Source of the DNA: JAEYFP01 sp047602645
GTDB lineage: Bacteria; Bacillota; Clostridia; Lachnospirales; Lachnospiraceae
DNA length: 64,000 nucleotides
Direction of reading: 5' to 3'
Assembly (NCBI GenBank): GCA_047602645.1
Contig: JASGGU010000004.1
Location: forward strand, 57,429-121,428
This document shows, piece after piece, positions 1 to 8,057 of the stretch; the stretch's first letter is position 1; the number at the start of each line of letters is the position of its first letter. The notes beneath the pieces were generated by a model that ran no database searches, had not been told where the DNA came from, and saw only the letters and a program-made list of their open reading frames with translations. The position numbers and the translations under genes are program-made.

Positions 1-1
1 C

Positions 2-757
2 GACTGCTATTCTGCCGCAAAAGAGCCGGATGAGCAGGGAAAGGTGCCGCATCAGTATATATTGGGCTTATATAAGTTACTTGAACGTCTTATCACAGAA
101 TTTCCTGCTGTTTTGTTTGAATCTTGTTCGAGCGGCGGAGCAAGGTTTGATCCGGGGATGCTGTATTATACACCGCAGATATGGACAAGCGATAATACGG
201 ATGCGATGGAAAGAATCAAAATTCAATACGGAACTTCGTATGTTTATCCCCTTTCCAGTATGGGCGCACATGTATCGGAGGTACCGAATCAGCAGACAGG
301 GCGTATGACACCTCTGCAGACAAGGGCAAATGTGGCTGTTTTTGGTACTTTCGGATATGAGCTTGATCTGAATCAATTAACGGTACAGGAACGCCAAATG
401 GTAAAAGAACAGATTGAATTTGTGAAAGAACATAGGGAGCTGATTCAAAGCGGGGATTTCTATCGTCTGCAAAATCCCTTTGAGGGTAATGTCTGTGCAT
501 GGATGGTAGTTGGTGAATGCGGCTGTGAGGCTTTGGTTGGTTGCTATATTATGACAGGTGTACCAAACGGTCCGTGGATGCGTCTGCACCTTCAGGGACT
601 CACGCCCGGCGGGAGGTATGCCATAAACGGCAGGGGAGATGAACTATTCGGAGGAGACGAGCTGATGAATGCGGGAATGGTCATCCGTCTTTCTGATATG
701 TGTATGCATCAGGGAGACTATGTCTCTGCGGTGTATCATCTCAAAAAGATCCGATGA
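2..757 (+). CDS. Alpha-galactosidase, GH36 family, C-terminal part (5' end outside window)
   Basis: The reading frame is open from base 2 and ends at TGA 755-757, so only the C-terminal ~250 residues of a ~730-residue enzyme are present. The stretch ESCSSGGARFDPGML followed by WTSDNTDA is the GH36 core; the Asp of the SDNTDA segment corresponds to the family's acid/base. The nucleophile Asp lies upstream of the window. The tail is the usual beta-sandwich domain. GH36 enzymes hydrolyse alpha-1,6-galactosides such as melibiose and raffinose, generally in the cytoplasm in Firmicutes. It converges on an AraC-type gene 9 bp away, its probable regulator. Confidence 0.9.
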   Translation, partial: DCYSAAKEPDEQGKVPHQYILGLYKLLERLITEFPAVLFESCSSGGARFDPGMLYYTPQIWTSDNTDAMERIKIQYGTSYVYPLSSMGAHVSEVPNQQTGRMTPLQTRANVAVFGTFGYELDLNQLTVQERQMVKEQIEFVKEHRELIQSGDFYRLQNPFEGNVCAWMVVGECGCEALVGCYIMTGVPNGPWMRLHLQGLTPGGRYAINGRGDELFGGDELMNAGMVIRLSDMCMHQGDYVSAVYHLKKIR

Positions 758-766
758 TCGGTTCGC

Positions 767-1591
767 TCATATGTGGGTACTTCGATACTGGCTCGGAGAG
801 ATTCCAAATGCCTGCTTGAATATTTTAGAGAATGCATAAGGATCCGGATATCCAACGGAATAGGCAACATGCTGTATAGGGATATCCGGATTTACCAGCA
901 ACTGCTTTGCCTTGTTCATTCGATAAAAAATTAAATATTCCTGAGGGCTGTAATTGGTGGCTCTTTTAAAGATCTTGCTCAGATAAGATCTATCCAGACC
1001 GCAGTAGTCAGCAATATCCTGTACTTTGACAGGATCGTTATATTTATTGGTAATATAGTCTATTGTCAGCTTAATATATCGAAGCGTGTTGTCACGCTCA
1101 TTTTCTTCAGGCACTCTGGAAGTGTTGTCTATCATATACTGAAACAGTCTGTACAAATTTCCGATACATTCAAATTCTTCGTTATAGTGATACAAAATAT
1201 CCATAATGCACAGCTCCAAATGCTCACAAAGATTTTTAGGTACGAAAACAGGGTGATGCTTTGTGATTCCTGCTCTGTGCAGAAGATCCACCACCTTTTG
1301 CCCGTTGAAATGAATCCAGACATAATTCCACGGATTAGCCTTGCTGCCTTCGTAATAGGTCAGCAGATTAGGGGGAGTAATAAATGCCTGCTTTTCGGTG
1401 ATTTGAAAGGCCCGATCGTCCAGATACAGAGTGCCTTCGCCGCTGATAATATAATGAAGCACATAATTCTGACGTATAATTGGGCCAAAGCTGTATCCGG
1501 CCGCGCACTTTTGACAGCCAACTTCAAATAGATTCAGATCTTCATAGGAATCATAATTCACAAAGTAGCATTCATCATAATGCTTGCCCAT
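767..1591 (-). CDS. AraC family transcriptional regulator (MsmR-like)
   Basis: A 274-residue protein with an N-terminal cupin-like sugar-sensing domain (about residues 20-150) and a C-terminal double helix-turn-helix (about 175-270, with YCGLDRSYLSKIFKRATNYSP and VGYPDPYAFSKIFKQAFG). I chose ATG at 1591 because GAGG lies about 8 bases upstream of it; an in-frame TTG at 1630 has no such site. The layout (AraC regulator next to a GH36 gene) matches raffinose/melibiose regulators such as MsmR, so it probably activates the alpha-galactosidase locus. The inducer cannot be read from the sequence. It is divergent from the ABC pair beginning at 1788. Confidence 0.88.
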   Translation of the reverse strand: MGKHYDECYFVNYDSYEDLNLFEVGCQKCAAGYSFGPIIRQNYVLHYIISGEGTLYLDDRAFQITEKQAFITPPNLLTYYEGSKANPWNYVWIHFNGQKVVDLLHRAGITKHHPVFVPKNLCEHLELCIMDILYHYNEEFECIGNLYRLFQYMIDNTSRVPEENERDNTLRYIKLTIDYITNKYNDPVKVQDIADYCGLDRSYLSKIFKRATNYSPQEYLIFYRMNKAKQLLVNPDIPIQHVAYSVGYPDPYAFSKIFKQAFGISPSQYRSTHI

Positions 1592-1666
1592 ATACAGTAC
1601 CTCATTTCGACGGGATATTATTCTGACCAAATTATATCATAGATGTAATCAGCACGAAAGAAAACG

Positions 1667-1695
1667 TTGACAGAAAGCTATCTGTTTGTTATATT
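1667..1695 (+). promoter_or_regulatory. Sigma-A promoter of the ABC pair
   Basis: TTGACA at 1667-1672 and TATATT at 1690-1695 are separated by 17 bp, giving an expected start near 1702, inside the palindrome at 1701-1720. A sequence with one mismatch to the CcpA cre consensus (AAGAAAACGTTGACA, 1658-1672) overlaps the -35 box; that second reading is weak. Confidence 0.8.
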
Positions 1696-1700
1696 AAGGC

Positions 1701-1720
1701 TGGTTAGTTAAGACTAACCA
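1701..1720. promoter_or_regulatory. Palindromic operator, DtxR/IdeR-like metal box
   Basis: TGGTTAGTTAAGACTAACCA is a perfect 8-bp inverted repeat with a 4-bp centre, placed exactly over the predicted transcription start. TTAG...CTAA symmetry resembles boxes bound by DtxR-family iron or manganese repressors. Binding there would block initiation. The identity of the repressor is inferred from resemblance only. Confidence 0.6.
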
Positions 1721-1787
1721 ACATGTCCCTAAAGATGAAAATCAACAAACAGTTATCAGGAATGCATTCATAAAATAGGAGATCATA

Positions 1788-3605
1788 ATGATGAAACAAG
1801 AAAATGGTATCAAAACGGGTATGGCACGTCTGCTGGAGCTGGCGGCTACGAAAAAGCCTCTCATGATCAGCTCTGTGATTTTGTCGTCGCTGGCATCGGT
1901 TGCCAGCTTTATTCCTTATGTTTCAATCTATCTGATGGTGAAGGAGCTTCTGCAGGTATGGCCCAATGCGGATGCACTTGATCCGGGGATTGCCGTGTAT
2001 TACGGTGGTCTCGCTTTCGGCGGGGTCGTACTGAATATTCTGCTTTATTTCGGGGCACTTGTCTGTTCCCATCTGGCTGCTTTCGGCACGCTGTATGAGC
2101 TTAAGATCAATTTTGCCACGCATCTGGCAAAGGTTCCGCTTGGCTTTCATGTGATCGTCGGAAGCGGAAAATTAAGAAAAATTATGGACGAAAATATTGA
2201 AAAAATAGAAGAGTTTATCGCCCATCAACTCCCGGATATCGTGGCGGCATTTGTAGCGCCGGTCGTTATGATGATAATACTCCTGGCAGTAGACTGGAGG
2301 CTTGGTCTGGCAGCCATGGCAGGGGTTGTTGTTGCATTTGGAATTCAAATATCGCTTTATGGAAATGAAGGCGCAAAAAAAATGATGGATCAGTATCAGA
2401 AATCACTGGAGAATATGAATAATGCTTCCGTAGAATACATAAGAGGAATTGCTGTGGTAAAGGCTTTCAAGCAAACAGTCTACTCCTTCCGGAGACTTCA
2501 TGATACGATCAAGGAATATACCAGCATGGTAATCCCCTATACACTCAGCTGGGAAAATGCTTTTTCACTTTTTACGACACTGATTAACAACATCTATTTA
2601 TTTATTCTTCCCGCAGGGATTTTAATCGGAATGAAAACCTCGGATTACACAGGCTTTGCCGCAAAGATGATTTTCTATTTGATTTTTGTTCCGGCCATTG
2701 CAGGTATTTTAATGAAGGTGATGTATGTGAATTCTAACGGCATCCGTATTTTGAACGGAGTGGAGGCAATGGACAGTCTTTTGGCCGAGGCGGTGCTGCC
2801 ACAGCCGTCTGATCCTCAAAGTGTTAAAAGCTACAACGTAGAATTTCAGAATGTATCATTTGCATACGACAAATCAATAGAAACAAAAGCGCTGGATGGT
2901 GTGTCATTTGCTGCAAAGCAGGGAGAGGTTACGGCAATTGTCGGAGCCTCCGGCGGCGGCAAGAGTACGGTTGCACATCTGATTCCGCGTTTTTTCGATG
3001 TGACGGAGGGAGCCATCCTGCTTGGCGGAGTGAATGTGAAAAATATGAAAACGTCCTATCTGATGGAGCAGGTAAGCTTTGTCTTTCAGGATGTGTTTTT
3101 ATTTAAACAAAGCATTAAGGACAATATTCGTTTAGGGAATCCGAGTGCGAAAGACGAGCAGATCATAGAGGCTGCCAAAGCCGCTCAATGCCATGAATTT
3201 ATCTTAAAATTGCCAAAAGGCTATGATACTGTCATCGGAACAAAGGGTGTACATTTAAGCGGGGGTGAAAAGCAAAGAGTTGCAATCGCCCGCGCAATCG
3301 TAAAGAATGCGCCGGTAATTGTGCTGGATGAGGCGACAGCCTTTGCAGATCCCGAGAATGAGCATTTGATTCAAAAAGCCTTTGAGAAACTGATGCATCA
3401 AAAAACAGTGGTGATTATTGCACACCGGCTGTCCACCGTCAGGAGTGCCAATAAAATTATTGTGATGGATGCAGGAAAGGTACTGGAAGAAGGGACACAT
3501 GAAGAATTGCTCTCCCGGAAGGGCAAATATGCATTGATGTGGCAGACTTACAATGAAACTGCCAGCTGGACCATGAAAGGAAAGAGAGGGACCGTAAATG
3601 CCTGA
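1788..3605 (+). CDS. ABC transporter, fused permease/ATPase, subunit 1 of a heterodimer (IrtA/YbtP-like)
   Basis: A 605-residue exporter-fold half transporter: six membrane segments in about residues 20-330, then a nucleotide-binding domain with Walker A GASGGGKST (~385), signature LSGGEKQR (~489), Walker B VIVLDEAT (~510) and H-loop IIAHRLST. The D-loop reads AFADPENE instead of the common SALD. My recollection is that this variant occurs in the siderophore-importing branch (IrtAB, YbtPQ). Start ATG 1788 follows TAGGAG. The next gene overlaps by 8 bp, so the two are translationally coupled partners. Iron-siderophore uptake is inferred from the D-loop and the metal-box-like operator; a peptide or drug exporter is the alternative. 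Confidence 0.85.
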   Translation: MMKQENGIKTGMARLLELAATKKPLMISSVILSSLASVASFIPYVSIYLMVKELLQVWPNADALDPGIAVYYGGLAFGGVVLNILLYFGALVCSHLAAFGTLYELKINFATHLAKVPLGFHVIVGSGKLRKIMDENIEKIEEFIAHQLPDIVAAFVAPVVMMIILLAVDWRLGLAAMAGVVVAFGIQISLYGNEGAKKMMDQYQKSLENMNNASVEYIRGIAVVKAFKQTVYSFRRLHDTIKEYTSMVIPYTLSWENAFSLFTTLINNIYLFILPAGILIGMKTSDYTGFAAKMIFYLIFVPAIAGILMKVMYVNSNGIRILNGVEAMDSLLAEAVLPQPSDPQSVKSYNVEFQNVSFAYDKSIETKALDGVSFAAKQGEVTAIVGASGGGKSTVAHLIPRFFDVTEGAILLGGVNVKNMKTSYLMEQVSFVFQDVFLFKQSIKDNIRLGNPSAKDEQIIEAAKAAQCHEFILKLPKGYDTVIGTKGVHLSGGEKQRVAIARAIVKNAPVIVLDEATAFADPENEHLIQKAFEKLMHQKTVVIIAHRLSTVRSANKIIVMDAGKVLEEGTHEELLSRKGKYALMWQTYNETASWTMKGKRGTVNA

Positions 3606-5355
3606 AAAGAAAAAACTGTCTTGGCTGCAGGATTCGCTGATGCTGACCGATAAGGGCTATATTGATTTAAAAAAGGCGATTGCTGCCTGCACGATGACCA
3701 ACTTTTCCATGATGCTTCCTACAATTGTGATGCTTCAGGTTATTATGGAGCTGATTAAACCGTTTACCGGAGAGACGCTTTCCTGGAATAAACTCTGGAT
3801 TCTGTTCGGTATGGGAATTGCGGCGGCACTGGTTGTATTTTTCTGCAATAAGAATGACTACAAAAAAACCTATATTGTATCTTATCTGGAAAGCGAAAAT
3901 GCCCGGACTTCAATGGCAGAGCATATTCGAAAGCTTCCAATGAGTGTATTTAACTCTAAGGATATTTCGGAGCTGACAACAAATTTGATGGGAGATGTGG
4001 CAACTACGGAGCATGTATTGAGTCATATCTATCCGCAGCTGTTTTCCAATGCCATAACGATTACCGTTATCTGCATTATGATCGCCCTTTTTGACTGGCG
4101 TATGGCACTGGCTATCTTTATATCCGTGCCGATTGCATTTTTGATCATTATCGGAAGCCGAAGACTGCAGAGGAAGCTTGGAAAAAAGCACGTGGATGCA
4201 AAGCTGGACGCTTCCGAACAGGTTCAGGAATATATTGAGGGTCTGAAAGTGATAAAGGCCTGCAACATGGACGGAGAGCACTTCGAAAGGCTGGAAAACG
4301 CCCTTCGAACCATGCGGAATCTGGCGATTAAATTTGAGTTCGGCACAGGCGTTTTTGTGACCGGTGCGCAGGTTGTGCTGCAGGGAGGTGTCGGGCTGAC
4401 GGTATTTGCGGGCATTACTTTGCTGACAGGAGGACAGATAGAACTGATTCCGCTGCTGATGTGTCTCTTAATTGTTACCCGGATCTATGGTCCGATTCAG
4501 ACCGAGCTTACCCTGCTTCCGGAACTTTTGTATCATCAGATTGCGATCAAGCGGATGCGTACACTGATGAGCATTTCGCCGATGGAAGGGGTTGAAACAC
4601 CGATAGAAGAGTTTACCATTCGTTTTGAAAATGTCAACTTCAGCTATCATACCGGGGGAGAGGAAACGATAAAAAATGCAACCATATCGATGATGCCCGG
4701 AGAAATCACGGCCCTTGTGGGTCCTTCCGGAAGCGGAAAGAGTACGCTGTCCCGCCTGATAGCGAGGTTTTGGGATGTGGATCAGGGGCGGATTACAATT
4801 GGCGGGGTCGATATTAAAACATTGGATCCGGAGCATTTGATGTCTTATATGTCATTTGTATTTCAGGATGTGGTACTGTTTAATGACACCATTTATAATA
4901 ATATCCGGATCGGAAATATGGATGCTACACGGGAGCAGGTAATAGAGGCCGCAAGACTGGCGAGATGTGAAGAATTTATAGATAAGCTGCCGGGAGGGTA
5001 TGATACGGTTCTGGGTGAGAACGGAAGCACGTTGTCGGGAGGAGAACGCCAGCGTTTGTCTATTGCAAGAGCACTATTGAAAAATGCGCCGATTGTACTG
5101 CTGGATGAGGCAACAGCCTCCCTTGATCCGGAGAGCGAGTCCTTTATTCAGCAGGCAATCAGTAAACTGATAGAAAATAAGACGGTGATTGTAATTGCAC
5201 ATCGGCTGCGTACCATTGTGGATGCCGATAACATTATTGTAATGGATGAAGGAAAGGTTGTCGAACAGGGAACACATCAGGAGCTGGTCGTTAAAAAGGG
5301 CCTGTATAACCGGTTGTATACCATTCAGCAGGAAAGTCTTGGCTGGAGTATCTAA
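3598..5355 (+). CDS. ABC transporter, fused permease/ATPase, subunit 2 of a heterodimer (IrtB/YbtQ-like)
   Basis: A 585-residue half transporter with membrane segments in about residues 25-310 and an ATPase domain carrying Walker A GPSGSGKST (~375), signature LSGGERQR (~480), Walker B IVLLDEAT and H-loop VIAHRLRT. The start ATG overlaps the last 8 bp of the upstream gene. Both ATP sites of the pair look intact, unlike the asymmetric pair at 33.8-37.4 kb. Expected to form one complex with the upstream product in the cytoplasmic membrane, with the same inferred siderophore/iron role. Confidence 0.85.
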   Translation: MPEKKKLSWLQDSLMLTDKGYIDLKKAIAACTMTNFSMMLPTIVMLQVIMELIKPFTGETLSWNKLWILFGMGIAAALVVFFCNKNDYKKTYIVSYLESENARTSMAEHIRKLPMSVFNSKDISELTTNLMGDVATTEHVLSHIYPQLFSNAITITVICIMIALFDWRMALAIFISVPIAFLIIIGSRRLQRKLGKKHVDAKLDASEQVQEYIEGLKVIKACNMDGEHFERLENALRTMRNLAIKFEFGTGVFVTGAQVVLQGGVGLTVFAGITLLTGGQIELIPLLMCLLIVTRIYGPIQTELTLLPELLYHQIAIKRMRTLMSISPMEGVETPIEEFTIRFENVNFSYHTGGEETIKNATISMMPGEITALVGPSGSGKSTLSRLIARFWDVDQGRITIGGVDIKTLDPEHLMSYMSFVFQDVVLFNDTIYNNIRIGNMDATREQVIEAARLARCEEFIDKLPGGYDTVLGENGSTLSGGERQRLSIARALLKNAPIVLLDEATASLDPESESFIQQAISKLIENKTVIVIAHRLRTIVDADNIIVMDEGKVVEQGTHQELVVKKGLYNRLYTIQQESLGWSI

Positions 5356-5438
5356 AGCAGTTAATAGTTTCAATTGTAAATGGAAATCCAGTTATTCTGA
5401 AAAACGAAAATAAAATATCGAAAAACAATAAAATTATA

Positions 5439-5467
5439 TTGACAATCAAAGAACAGAGGTATATGAT
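5439..5467 (+). promoter_or_regulatory. Strong sigma-A promoter
   Basis: TTGACA (5439-5444), 17 bp, TATGAT (5462-5467): near-consensus. It would start transcripts around 5474 for the DUF4153 operon at 5581, but the predicted start sits at the edge of a terminator-like hairpin. Confidence 0.7.
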
Positions 5468-5474
5468 AAACCCA

Positions 5475-5495
5475 TCAGAGGGGCCTCTGTTTTTT
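5475..5495 (+). terminator. Rho-independent terminator after the ABC pair
   Basis: CAGAG/CTCTG stem (5476-5480 with 5485-5489) followed by six T. In longer transcripts an alternative larger stem can form between ACAGAGG at 5453-5459 and CCTCTGT at 5484-5490. It closes the upstream ABC operon. Confidence 0.7.
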
Positions 5496-5533
5496 GTTGC
5501 ATAGAAAATTTCCTATGCTGGAAATGATAGATA

Positions 5534-5561
5534 CAGCTGCGCGTGCGGAATAAAATTGTGC
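5534..5561. repeat. Dispersed intergenic repeat, copy A
   Basis: CAGCTGCGCG, then TGCGGAA, then TAAAATTGTGC. A near copy lies at 57072-57100. A small hairpin (GCATAG...CTATGC, about 5499-5518) precedes it, as a larger hairpin precedes the other copy. Function unknown. Confidence 0.45.
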
Positions 5562-5580
5562 TCTTTTTAGGAGGAAACAA

Positions 5581-7290
5581 ATGGAACGGATAAAAAGGTT
5601 TTTCAATAAAGTGTTCAATGACAGTAAGGAAATGTTTAGAAAGCTTCCGGTCACACTGGTTTTGGTATTTTCGGCAACTTTGTATAATTTAGTTGTCTGC
5701 GATCCGGTAAATGAAATCATTCATAGTGATTGGATCTTTCTGACGCTGGTATTGTTCTGTTTTAGTGCCGCGTTTGCCGAAAGCCTTTTTCCGAATGGAT
5801 GGTCCGCAAAGAAAATAATCTGGCTCGGTGCTTCGGCACTATCAGCATTTTTTACTGTGATTGGGACATTTGAGAATTATCTCAGGCTTTTTAGTCCGGC
5901 CCGGGATATAAATGTCCGGCCTGAATGGCCGGCAGAAAAGATGACTGCATATTGCCTTATTTTTTTTATATTGATTTTGTACTGTAATTTCAAAAGAACC
6001 GGATTGTCTTTTCCGGAATATTTGCTGCGGATCAGTACGAGGCTGATGCAGATCGCAATTGTATTTTTTGTTCTGCTGGTAGGAATGTATCTGTTGGAGG
6101 CTGCCTTTTCCATATTGATTCTGGCAAATGAAGATTACAGATTTACCTTTAGGATTTTTATACTGCTGACCGGCTTTTATTATGTACCAAACAGCTTATT
6201 GTGTATTTTGGAGGCAAAGGAGGAAGCGGGAATGTTTTTCCGCGTGCTTGTGAAATATGTGCTGCTTTGCATGACGCTGGCCGGATTTGGCATTATCTAT
6301 GGTTATATGCTCAGAATTTTGATCTTGAGAGAAATTCCGTCGAATGAGATATTTGGGATTTTAACGGTACTGTTTTGTATCGGAATGCCGGTATCCTTGA
6401 TGTGTATGGCGTATGACAGGGATACCCTCCTGCAGAAGGCGGCGTATGTTCTGCCATATGTATATGCACCGTTTCTGTTGCTGCAGTGCTACGCGGTCGG
6501 CGTGCGCATTATGGAATATGGGATGACGCCCTCCAGATATGCAGGGGTGGCAATGATTGTATTTGAGGCTGTTTATATCCTCCTGTTTTTAAAAATGCGT
6601 GAAAAAATAGAACGATTGCTGCTTGTTATGGGAGGAATGATCATGATTGCGGTATTCCTGCCGGGCGTTAACCGGAATAGTGTTTCCCGGTACTTTCAAG
6701 GAAAAGTAATTACAGGCTATTTTGCGGGAGAAAGCTGGAAATGGGGGGAAAGAGAGAGTGTCAGAATCAGGGGCGCGTACAGTTATCTTTCCAATATGAA
6801 GGATGGGGAAGAATATCTTGATCAGATTATGACACCGGAGCAAAAGGAACAGATTGTCACTTTATATATTACTTCTGAAGAGCGGGAGGAGAGAGCGGTC
6901 AGCGGCTATTGGGATGTTCTGAAGGAATTGGATGTGACCGGCTACGGAAAGCTGTATCAGTTTACGGCCAGACATAGTATCAGTGATAAGAAGGATCTTT
7001 ATTTTGAAAAATCGGAAATTGATCTGGGCAATCTGGAGGCAAAATATAATCACGCCAACGGCAATGAGGATTCTCTGGTGCTCGATCTGAGGAATACGGT
7101 GTCGGCTTATATTGATCAGCGGCAGGAATATGGAGATAACAGCTATAATTATACGATCATTTCAGATAAAGACTTTATTCAGACCGATCAGGATACCCGG
7201 GTTATGATTGAAAGCATTAACATCACTTACCGAAAAAACACCTATGAGGTGACGGATTTGTCGATAGAAGGCTATGTGCTGCGAAGATGA
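5581..7290 (+). CDS. DUF4153-like polytopic membrane protein
   Basis: A 569-residue protein with about ten hydrophobic segments spread over residues 20-370 and a soluble C-terminal part of about 190 residues. The layout and the segment around YVPNSLLC resemble DUF4153 proteins, whose biochemical role is unknown. ATG 5581 follows AGGAGG. It opens a run of four genes, including a second family member (8044), a DUF2975 protein and a small Xre regulator, which suggests one envelope-related unit. The C-terminal domain, probably outside the membrane, is not recognised. Confidence 0.65.
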   Translation: MERIKRFFNKVFNDSKEMFRKLPVTLVLVFSATLYNLVVCDPVNEIIHSDWIFLTLVLFCFSAAFAESLFPNGWSAKKIIWLGASALSAFFTVIGTFENYLRLFSPARDINVRPEWPAEKMTAYCLIFFILILYCNFKRTGLSFPEYLLRISTRLMQIAIVFFVLLVGMYLLEAAFSILILANEDYRFTFRIFILLTGFYYVPNSLLCILEAKEEAGMFFRVLVKYVLLCMTLAGFGIIYGYMLRILILREIPSNEIFGILTVLFCIGMPVSLMCMAYDRDTLLQKAAYVLPYVYAPFLLLQCYAVGVRIMEYGMTPSRYAGVAMIVFEAVYILLFLKMREKIERLLLVMGGMIMIAVFLPGVNRNSVSRYFQGKVITGYFAGESWKWGERESVRIRGAYSYLSNMKDGEEYLDQIMTPEQKEQIVTLYITSEEREERAVSGYWDVLKELDVTGYGKLYQFTARHSISDKKDLYFEKSEIDLGNLEAKYNHANGNEDSLVLDLRNTVSAYIDQRQEYGDNSYNYTIISDKDFIQTDQDTRVMIESINITYRKNTYEVTDLSIEGYVLRR

Positions 7291-7333
7291 AGGCGGGAAA
7301 TTTATAAGATTAATTAATTCGGGAGGAATTGTA

Positions 7334-7795
7334 ATGAAAAGTGACAAAGAGAAGGATAAGGTGGCGGTTTTTACGAAGGTGATGCTGGACTTTATGTTCT
7401 ATGGAGGAATCCTGCTGTGTCTGCTGCTGCCGGTTGCTGTCAGAATCGTATCGTCATTTTATGATAACTTTGAAAGATATTATGTGCAGGTTGTTATTTT
7501 ATACTTTATAAATGGGATTCTGGCTCTTTTACTTGTGAATGAACTGCGTAAAATGTTTCGTACGGTACTGAAGGATGATTGCTTTGTAATGGAAAATGTG
7601 ATCAGTCTGCTGCGTATGGGAATCTATGCATTTTGTATTGCAGCAGTGTCGGCAGTCAGACTCTTGTTTTATATAACACCCGCTATGCTTCTTGTTATTC
7701 TCGTATTCATTGTGGCGGGATTTTTCAGTATTGTCCTTTCCGGTGTGTTCGATAAGGCAGTGACATACAAGCTGGAAAACGATTTGACAATTTAG
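7334..7795 (+). CDS. DUF2975 family membrane protein
   Basis: A 153-residue protein with four predicted membrane segments (about residues 15-40, 50-75, 95-115, 120-145). The ATG at 7334 follows GGGAGG; an upstream in-frame GTG at 7274 would overlap the preceding gene and lacks a site. DUF2975 proteins are commonly encoded directly before a small YozG-type Xre regulator, as here (next gene 31 bp downstream). By analogy with that pairing it may sense or modulate the regulator at the membrane; no function is established. Confidence 0.75.
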   Translation: MKSDKEKDKVAVFTKVMLDFMFYGGILLCLLLPVAVRIVSSFYDNFERYYVQVVILYFINGILALLLVNELRKMFRTVLKDDCFVMENVISLLRMGIYAFCIAAVSAVRLLFYITPAMLLVILVFIVAGFFSIVLSGVFDKAVTYKLENDLTI

Positions 7796-7826
7796 AAGGT
7801 TGGATACGGAAAGGAGGACACAGAAA

Positions 7827-8057
7827 GTGGGCATTGTCGTAAATTTGGATGTCATGATGGCAAAACGGAAAATGGGATTGACGGAACTGGCTAATGAAGT
7901 TGATATTACGATGGCAAACCTGTCAATCTTAAAAAATAATAAAGCAAAGGCCGTGCGGTTTTCTACGCTGGAGAATATTTGCAAGGCATTGGGCTGCCAG
8001 CCGGGAGATCTGCTTGAATATGTGGAAGAGGAGGAAAATAAAAATGGAGAGCAATAA
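7827..8057 (+). CDS. Small Xre-family (Cro/CI-type) transcriptional regulator, YozG-like
   Basis: A 76-residue protein that is almost entirely one helix-turn-helix: MGLTELANEVDITMANLSIL and the recognition/closing segment FSTLENICKALGCQPGDLLEY. I use GTG 7827 because AAAGGAGG lies 9 bases upstream; the ATG at 7800 has no site. The C-terminus overlaps the next gene by 14 bp. Genes of this type often sit next to DUF2975 proteins and probably control their own operon. Confidence 0.8.
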   Translation: MGIVVNLDVMMAKRKMGLTELANEVDITMANLSILKNNKAKAVRFSTLENICKALGCQPGDLLEYVEEEENKNGEQ

